In this document: positions 59,997-64,000 of the stretch, in pieces
Numbering within the stretch: position 1 is the first letter of the stretch
How the letters are laid out: the number at the start of each line of letters is the position of its first letter
From: Bog-473 sp036489775
GTDB taxonomy: Bacteria > Actinomycetota > Acidimicrobiia > Acidimicrobiales > RAAP-2
DNA length: 64,000 bases
Direction of reading: 5' to 3'
Assembly: GCA_036489775.1 (NCBI GenBank)
Contig: DASXFC010000046.1
Coordinates: forward strand, 58,618 to 122,617
Translations under genes and position numbers: made by a program
The notes under the pieces: generated by a model
Told to the model about the DNA's origin: nothing
The model's database searches: none
What the model saw: only the letters and a program-made list of their open reading frames with translations

Positions 59997-60266
59997 TCAG
60001 TTGATGACCATCTTGGCCCGCAGTTCCTCCTGGCGGATCTCGAAGTCCTCGAGCGAAATGCGGCCATCGGCCAGGTCCTCGTGCAGGGCGGCGAACTGTT
60101 CGAGCAGCCGCGTCTGGTCCACCTCGTCGGTCACCGGGGTTGGCTCGTCCTCGCCTATTGCCTTGTCCTCACGGCGAGCCTGGCGGTCGTCCATCTTGGC
60201 GCGGGCCCGGTCCTTCTTGGCCTGGTCGCGCTGCAGCTTGCCGAATGTCGAGCGTGCGCGTGCCAT
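59997..60266 (-). CDS. Small charged coiled-coil protein
   Basis: 89 aa, very rich in Lys, Arg, Glu and Asp. Basic N-terminal half (KLQRDQAKKDRARAKMDDRQ), then an acidic helical half ending with EDLADGRISLEDFEIRQEEL, which resembles the SHOCT-type short C-terminal helix pair. Good ribosome site GGAAAGGAG before ATG 60266. No function assigned. It lies between the MBL gene (convergent) and tRNA-Ser. Confidence 0.7.
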   Translation of the reverse strand: MARARSTFGKLQRDQAKKDRARAKMDDRQARREDKAIGEDEPTPVTDEVDQTRLLEQFAALHEDLADGRISLEDFEIRQEELRAKMVIN

Positions 60267-60367
60267 GAATCTCCTTTCCGGGTCGCAGTGGCGACCTGTT
60301 ACTGCAAGCAGGGCACACCGCCCTGCCCCCTCCGCGAGAAGCGACGGGCGGCTGTGCCCCCGATTGG

Positions 60368-60453
60368 CGGAGGAGGTGGGATTTGAACCCACGGTACCCA
60401 TGAGGCACAACGGTTTTCGAGACCGTCCGATTCGGCCGCTCTCGCACTCCTCC
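60368..60453 (-). tRNA. tRNA-Ser(CGA)
   Basis: 86 nt with acceptor GGAGGAG/CTCCTCC, anticodon stem ACGGT/ACCGT around CTCGAAA (anticodon CGA), a long variable arm, T-loop TTCAAAT. No encoded CCA. Confidence 0.95.
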
Positions 60454-60476
60454 GAGGGAGGATCCTAGCCGCTAGC

Positions 60477-60974
60477 TCATTCGGACGGGTTCGGGACGAG
60501 CACGTCAGGGGCCCTTCGAGACCCGAAGAACGAGGTCAGAAGCTCGCCGCACTCGGCGGCCCGGACCCCCCGCGTGATCGGAATCTCGTGGTTGAGCCGG
60601 GGGTCCGCACACAGGTTGTAGAGCGATCCGCACGCACCGGCCTTAAGGTCGTCGGCCCCGAAAACCAGCCGGCCCACGCGAGCCGCCACCAAGGCACCAG
60701 CGCACATGAGGCAGGGTTCGAGCGTCACCACCATGGTGGCATCGGTCAACCGCCAGCTGCCGAGTGTGGCCGCAGCCTGGCGCAGGGCGAGCATCTCGGC
60801 GTGGGCTGTGGGATCGGCGCTTCGCTCTCGTTCGTTGTGGCTGGATGCCACGATTGTTCCGTCCACCACGACCACTGCGCCGACTGGCACCTCGCCTTGT
60901 GCCGCGGCGAGGTGCGCTTGCTCGAGGGCGAGCGCCATGGCTTCGCCGTCGCTGAGTTGGCCTGGCCCGCTCAC
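60477..60974 (-). CDS. tadA: tRNA-specific adenosine deaminase TadA
   Basis: Deaminates wobble A34 to inosine in tRNA-Arg(ACG); the window contains that very tRNA at 19705. Zinc/catalytic motif HAEMLALRQ and PCLMCAGAL are present. 165 aa is normal. The GTG at 60974 overlaps the upstream gene's stop (GTGA); a Met 12 codons in is an alternative start. It lies 23 bp before tRNA-Ser(CGA), which is on the same strand. Confidence 0.92.
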   Translation of the reverse strand: MSGPGQLSDGEAMALALEQAHLAAAQGEVPVGAVVVVDGTIVASSHNERERSADPTAHAEMLALRQAAATLGSWRLTDATMVVTLEPCLMCAGALVAARVGRLVFGADDLKAGACGSLYNLCADPRLNHEIPITRGVRAAECGELLTSFFGSRRAPDVLVPNPSE

Positions 60975-61594
60975 GCCGCGGCCGGGTGTCCCAGCGCGGA
61001 CAGCAGTGCCTCGACAGCTGACTCGAGCTCGGCCGTCTGGAGATAGAAGTTGTCGATCCAGGCGCCGAGGTGAGCCGAGGGGACGTCGGGCAACTGGCTG
61101 ATCAGCGAGTTGACCTGGTCGATGTGCTCGAGCACGGTGCCCCGCCACGGCGTGGCCGCCTCATCCACGGCCACGCCATCGAGGGCCGTTTGATAGCGGC
61201 CGAGTGCGGCCCGGTAGGGATCGACCACCGCGGCCACAGCGGGAACCGTGGGTAAGCCGTGCATGCTGTTCATGCCCAGGCTCACGCTGTCGCCGGCCGA
61301 GGTGACCTCACCGGTGGCCCCCAAGACGGCCCGGTCACCCGCCGCCTGGGCCGCGGTGGGAGCGCTGACGGGCGTGGGTACGGTGGCGGCTTTGGGGGGC
61401 GAGCCCGATACGGCGAATCCGATGAGGGTGCCAGCCAGGGCCAGGACCACGAGGCCAACCAACGCCAGGGTACCCAGGCGGGGCATCCCGACGTGGGACG
61501 AGCCGCGCTTGAGGCGCCAACGCGCCATGCCTCGGGTCGGTGCCTCTTCGAGGTAAGCCGGGACGGCAAGCAGATCGTCATGCATCGTCGTCAC
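60971..61594 (-). CDS. Single-pass membrane protein with extracytoplasmic helical domain
   Basis: 207 aa, not recognised. A basic cytoplasmic N-terminus (about 40 residues) is followed by one membrane segment (LGTLALVGLVVLALAGTLIG) and an Ala/Pro/Thr linker. The extracytoplasmic C-terminal domain is mostly helical (AALGRYQTALDGVAVDEAAT, then LEHIDQVNSLISQLPD). It is coupled to tadA by a 4-bp overlap, probably for expression rather than shared function. Confidence 0.65.
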   Translation of the reverse strand: MTTMHDDLLAVPAYLEEAPTRGMARWRLKRGSSHVGMPRLGTLALVGLVVLALAGTLIGFAVSGSPPKAATVPTPVSAPTAAQAAGDRAVLGATGEVTSAGDSVSLGMNSMHGLPTVPAVAAVVDPYRAALGRYQTALDGVAVDEAATPWRGTVLEHIDQVNSLISQLPDVPSAHLGAWIDNFYLQTAELESAVEALLSALGHPAAA

Positions 61595-61664
61595 GTTGTA
61601 GCAAACCCCCCCGTTCCCCTAAAAGGATCCCACGAGAAGGGCGGCCGCGGTCGGCGGCTCGGAG

Positions 61665-61749
61665 CGGAGGCGGTGGGATTTGAACCCACGGTTGGTTGCC
61701 CAACACACGATTTCCAATCGTGCCGATTCGGCCGCTCTCGCACGCCTCC
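61665..61749 (-). tRNA. tRNA-Ser(GGA)
   Basis: 85 nt with acceptor GGAGGCG/CGCCTCC, anticodon stem CACGA/TCGTG around TTGGAAA (anticodon GGA), long variable arm, T-loop TTCAAAT. No encoded CCA. The 147 bp between it and the stress-protein gene hold that gene's promoter. Confidence 0.95.
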
Positions 61750-61840
61750 GGGATCGCAGCGGGTCAGGCTAACGGGCCTGGAACCGGGGGCTGGCCGGGA
61801 TCGCTGCGTTCATCTTCATGACACTTACTGGCTCCGTTTG

Positions 61841-61869
61841 TTTACTTGTAGTTCACCTTCCTGTAAACT
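61841..61869 (+). promoter_or_regulatory. Promoter of the universal stress protein pair
   Basis: TTTACT (61841-61846), 17-bp spacer, TAAACT (61864-61869). An inverted repeat GTTTAC (61840-61845) and GTAAAC (61863-61868) straddles the spacer and could be an operator. A strong ribosome site GGGGGAGGAGGG lies at about 61879-61890. Confidence 0.65.
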
Positions 61870-61896
61870 TGGTGCTCTTAGGGGGAGGAGGGCGCA

Positions 61897-62298
61897 ATGG
61901 GCATGTTCAACACAATTTTGGTTGCGATGGACGAATCGGAGGCCGGCCACGAGGCCGACGGCTACGCCACTGAGCTGGCCAATTCGTTCGGTGGTTCGGT
62001 CACGCGTTGCAAGGTCACCAGCGGTGAGGGAGGGCGGCGGAACGCCCGGGATCAGCAGGTGGCAGCCCATGTGGCCGGGGCCGCAGCGGCTGTGGGAGCC
62101 GATGTGATCGTGCTCGGCCTGGACCGGCGGCGCCTCGAGCACCACCGGTTCTCGCCCAGCTTGCGAGAGAGGCTGACCGAGTCGGCCCCGGTCCCGGTGC
62201 TGGTGCCGCCGGCGTCCCCCTCGGGGATCCACGAAAAGGCCGGCCACCTGAGCTCGCGTCGGTTGCAGGCGGTGAAGAGGAGTCTTCAGCATGTATGA
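61897..62298 (+). CDS. Universal stress protein (UspA) family, short form
   Basis: 133 aa. FNTILVAMDESEAGHEADGY is the usual first strand and ATP-loop aspartate, and GADVIVLGLDRRRLEHHRFS is the fourth strand. The G-x2-G-x9-G(S/T) nucleotide motif is missing after VLG, so ATP binding is doubtful. The body is shortened between strands 1 and 4, and a charged tail follows VPVLVPP. Ribosome site very strong. Overlaps the next UspA gene by 8 bp. Confidence 0.82.
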   Translation: MGMFNTILVAMDESEAGHEADGYATELANSFGGSVTRCKVTSGEGGRRNARDQQVAAHVAGAAAAVGADVIVLGLDRRRLEHHRFSPSLRERLTESAPVPVLVPPASPSGIHEKAGHLSSRRLQAVKRSLQHV

Positions 62299-62707
62299 GC
62301 ACGTGGTGGTCGGGGTGAACGATTCGGAGAGCACGCCCGCGGCGGTGGACCGTGCCGTCGAGCTGGCCAAGATCTCGGGTGGGACGGTGCACCTGGTGTC
62401 GGCCTTCGGGTTGAAGCGGTCCGAACCGTCGCCGCCCATGCCCGAAGAGTTCCGCTACACGACGGCCTCGGTCGACCCGGTCGACTGGCGTCTGAGCCAG
62501 ATGGAGAAGGTGGCCCGGAAGCAGGGCGTGCCGGTGACCACCCACGCCGTGCTGGGTGAGGCGGTCGAGGCACTGACCCGGGTGGCGGAGCGGGAGGCGG
62601 CCGACCTGATCGTCGTGGGCGCCGCGCCGTCGCATGCTGCGCACCACCGGGCCACGGTGGCCGACACCCTGATGCGCTGGACCAGCTGCGCCGTCCTCAC
62701 CGTCTAG
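62291..62707 (+). CDS. Universal stress protein (UspA) family
   Basis: 138 aa. YEHVVVGVNDSESTPAAVDR opens the fold and ADLIVVGAAPSHAAHHRATV is the fourth-strand region. The G-x2-G-x9-G(S/T) motif is again not intact (VGAAPSHAAHHR). Terminal strand CAVLTV. It overlaps the preceding UspA gene by 8 bp, so the two are coupled and may form a heterodimer. Confidence 0.87.
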   Translation: MYEHVVVGVNDSESTPAAVDRAVELAKISGGTVHLVSAFGLKRSEPSPPMPEEFRYTTASVDPVDWRLSQMEKVARKQGVPVTTHAVLGEAVEALTRVAEREAADLIVVGAAPSHAAHHRATVADTLMRWTSCAVLTV

Positions 62708-62767
62708 ATCTCGCGAGATCCGGCCGCCGGCCGAGCAGTAGCCTTCGGGGTGCACTGCGCCGATGCT

Positions 62768-62881
62768 GGGTGCGGTGGCCGGGTCCTGCGCAACGGCCGC
62801 TCGTGAATCGAGTCAGGGTCGGAAGGCAGCAGCTCTCAGCGGGTATGGCCGGGTGCCGTAGCCAACCTGGCCGCCGCACCG
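62768..62881 (+). ncRNA. ffs: Signal recognition particle RNA (short 4.5S type)
   Basis: Terminal helix GGTGCGGTGGCC (62769-62780) pairs with GGCCGCCGCACC (62869-62880) with one wobble. The diagnostic domain IV AGTCAGGGTC-GGAA-GGCAGCAG has its GGAA tetraloop at 62821-62824. About 112 nt, no Alu domain. Location just before dnaX and near tRNA-Ser is the common bacterial arrangement. Confidence 0.92.
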
Positions 62882-62925
62882 AACAGCGGACGCGACGACC
62901 GGGCCAGCGCGTCAGAGCGCACCGA

Positions 62926-62931
62926 TAGGCT
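62926..62931 (+). promoter_or_regulatory. -10 element TAGGCT of dnaX
   Basis: TAGGCT ends 8 nt before the ATG at 62940, with no ribosome site between; a leaderless dnaX start is likely. Confidence 0.45.
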
Positions 62932-62939
62932 CGGCCGCC

Positions 62940-64000
62940 ATGGCCGATGACACCTTCGTCTCGCTGTACCGACGCTTCCGGCCCGGTCGCTTCGACGAGT
63001 TGGTGGGCCAGGACCACGTGGTGCGCGCCCTGCGCAGCGCGGTGCGCGACGACCGCGTGGTGCACGCCTATCTGTTCAGCGGGCCGCGGGGGACAGGGAA
63101 GACGTCCTCGGCGCGCATTCTGGCCAAGGCGCTCAACTGCGAGACGCCGGTCGACGGCGAGCCCTGCGGTGTCTGCACCTCGTGCCGCGAGATCGCGGCG
63201 GGCAACTCGCTCAACGTGCACGAGCTCGACGCAGCCTCGAACAACGGCGTCGACGCCATGCGGGACCTGGTGGCCCACGCCGGCCTCGGGACCCCGGGGC
63301 GATGGAAGGTCTACATCGTCGACGAAGTGCACATGCTCTCGACGGCGGCAGCCAACGCACTGCTCAAGACCTTGGAGGAACCGCCCGGCCACGTGGTCTT
63401 CGTGCTGGCCACGACCGATCCGCAGAAGGTCCCACCGACCATCCGCAGCCGGACGCAACATCTCGAATTCCGACTGCTCGGGGCGGACACGCTGCATGAC
63501 CTGCTCGGGTCGGTCAATGACGCCGCCGGTCTCGGGGTTGACGAAGGGGCGCTCGAAGTCGCCGTGCGCCGGGCCCGCGGCTCGGCCCGCGACGCGCTGT
63601 CCGCCCTGGACCAGTTGGTGGCGTCGGGCTCGGCCGACGCGGCCCGGCCCGAACTGGGATCGGTGATTGACGCCCTGGCCGACGGTGAGGCGAGTGCCGT
63701 GCTGGTCGCGCTGAGCGCGCTCCTGGCCGGCGGCTGGGGTCCCCAGCAACTGGCCACCGAATTGGTGGACGACCTGCGGCAAGTCTTCCTGGCCGCATTG
63801 GCCCCCGACCTCTGTGCCATCCCCGGGCGCTCGCGCCAGCGATACGAGGCGTTGGCCGAGACGATGAAGCTGCCGCGGGTCGTGCGCAGCATGGAGCTGC
63901 TGGGCAAGGGCCTGGTCGACATGCGCGACGCCCCCGACGCCCAGGTGGTGCTCGAGATCTCGCTGGTGCGCGCCACGCGCCCCGACCTCGATGCGGGCGT
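62940..64000 (+). CDS. dnaX: DNA polymerase III subunit gamma/tau (partial, runs off the window)
   Basis: Clamp-loader ATPase; 353 codons are visible and the 3' end lies beyond the window. Walker A GPRGTGKT at 48-55, zinc-binding C67, C76, C79 and C82, Walker B with DEVH at 128-131, and sensor 1 region FVLATTDPQKVPPTIRSRT. The AAA+ SRC motif reads SRT here. YRRFRPGRFDELVGQDHVV is the standard N-terminus. Preceded by SRP RNA; ATG 62940 is fixed by that conserved N-terminus. Confidence 0.95.
   Translation, partial: MADDTFVSLYRRFRPGRFDELVGQDHVVRALRSAVRDDRVVHAYLFSGPRGTGKTSSARILAKALNCETPVDGEPCGVCTSCREIAAGNSLNVHELDAASNNGVDAMRDLVAHAGLGTPGRWKVYIVDEVHMLSTAAANALLKTLEEPPGHVVFVLATTDPQKVPPTIRSRTQHLEFRLLGADTLHDLLGSVNDAAGLGVDEGALEVAVRRARGSARDALSALDQLVASGSADAARPELGSVIDALADGEASAVLVALSALLAGGWGPQQLATELVDDLRQVFLAALAPDLCAIPGRSRQRYEALAETMKLPRVVRSMELLGKGLVDMRDAPDAQVVLEISLVRATRPDLDAG

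Noticed and set aside
1..64000. CRISPR arrays, transposases and rRNA genes
   Set aside because: No regularly spaced repeat-spacer array, no transposase motif and no rRNA segment were seen. The only mobile signature is the tRNA-Arg element.

Overview
The window is high-GC DNA that reads as an actinobacterium. Supporting signs are many GTG starts, four F420-dependent luciferase-like oxidoreductases, three DUF2510 modules, a ROK polyphosphate-glucokinase-type sugar kinase, a MarP-type membrane protease, tRNA genes without encoded CCA and a short SRP RNA. Acidimicrobiia or a close relative is my best guess; there is no 16S gene to confirm it. Most of the window looks chromosomal.

Layout. 1-4.1 kb: a methionine-rich secreted protein, then a VirB4-type and a VirD4-type ATPase (type IV secretion-like). 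4.0-6.4 kb: NarL-type two-component system and a membrane protein. 6.5-12.0 kb (minus): a five-gene operon of PIG-L deacetylase, AlsS-type TPP enzyme, acetyl-CoA hydrolase/transferase-type enzyme and two phytanoyl-CoA dioxygenase-like proteins, divergent from a PadR regulator. 12.1-18.8 kb: two DrrAB-type ABC exporters, one beside PadR and one beside TetR, converging on an amidase. 18.8-21.9 kb: ROK glucokinase, tRNA-Arg(ACG), and a 2.08-kb element carrying only hipBA, bounded by a 43-bp duplication of the 3' part of the tRNA. 22-28.4 kb: acyltransferase, secreted protein, two LLM oxidoreductases, a 5'-3' exonuclease and an APC permease. 28.5-33.5 kb: lipid-related genes (thioesterase, neutral ceramidase, TetR, P450). 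33.5-41.8 kb: a bacterial PH-domain pair, an SCO6745-like protein, a seven-bladed Cys-paired propeller, SDR, M20 hydrolase, acyl-CoA dehydrogenase and a FABP-like protein. 41.9-49.6 kb: a large GT-C-like membrane protein, then the phosphate transporter in the unusual order pstB-pstS-pstC-pstA. 49.7-55.9 kb: two more LLM enzymes, an aldehyde dehydrogenase-like protein, a second propeller (lipoprotein) and MarP. 55.9-60 kb: GH15 glucosidase, glucose dehydrogenase and a metallo-beta-lactamase-fold hydrolase. 60-64 kb: two tRNA-Ser genes, tadA, paired universal stress proteins, SRP RNA and the start of dnaX.

Regulation is unusually readable. Thirteen genes have a TANNNT hexamer 6-9 nt before an ATG or GTG start, the pattern expected of leaderless mRNAs. 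Clear operator-like repeats sit in front of padR, both TetR genes and hipB. The most interesting items are the integrase-less hipBA element with its paired repeats, the PIG-L/AlsS/CoA-transferase/PhyH operon, and the two Cys-paired propellers.
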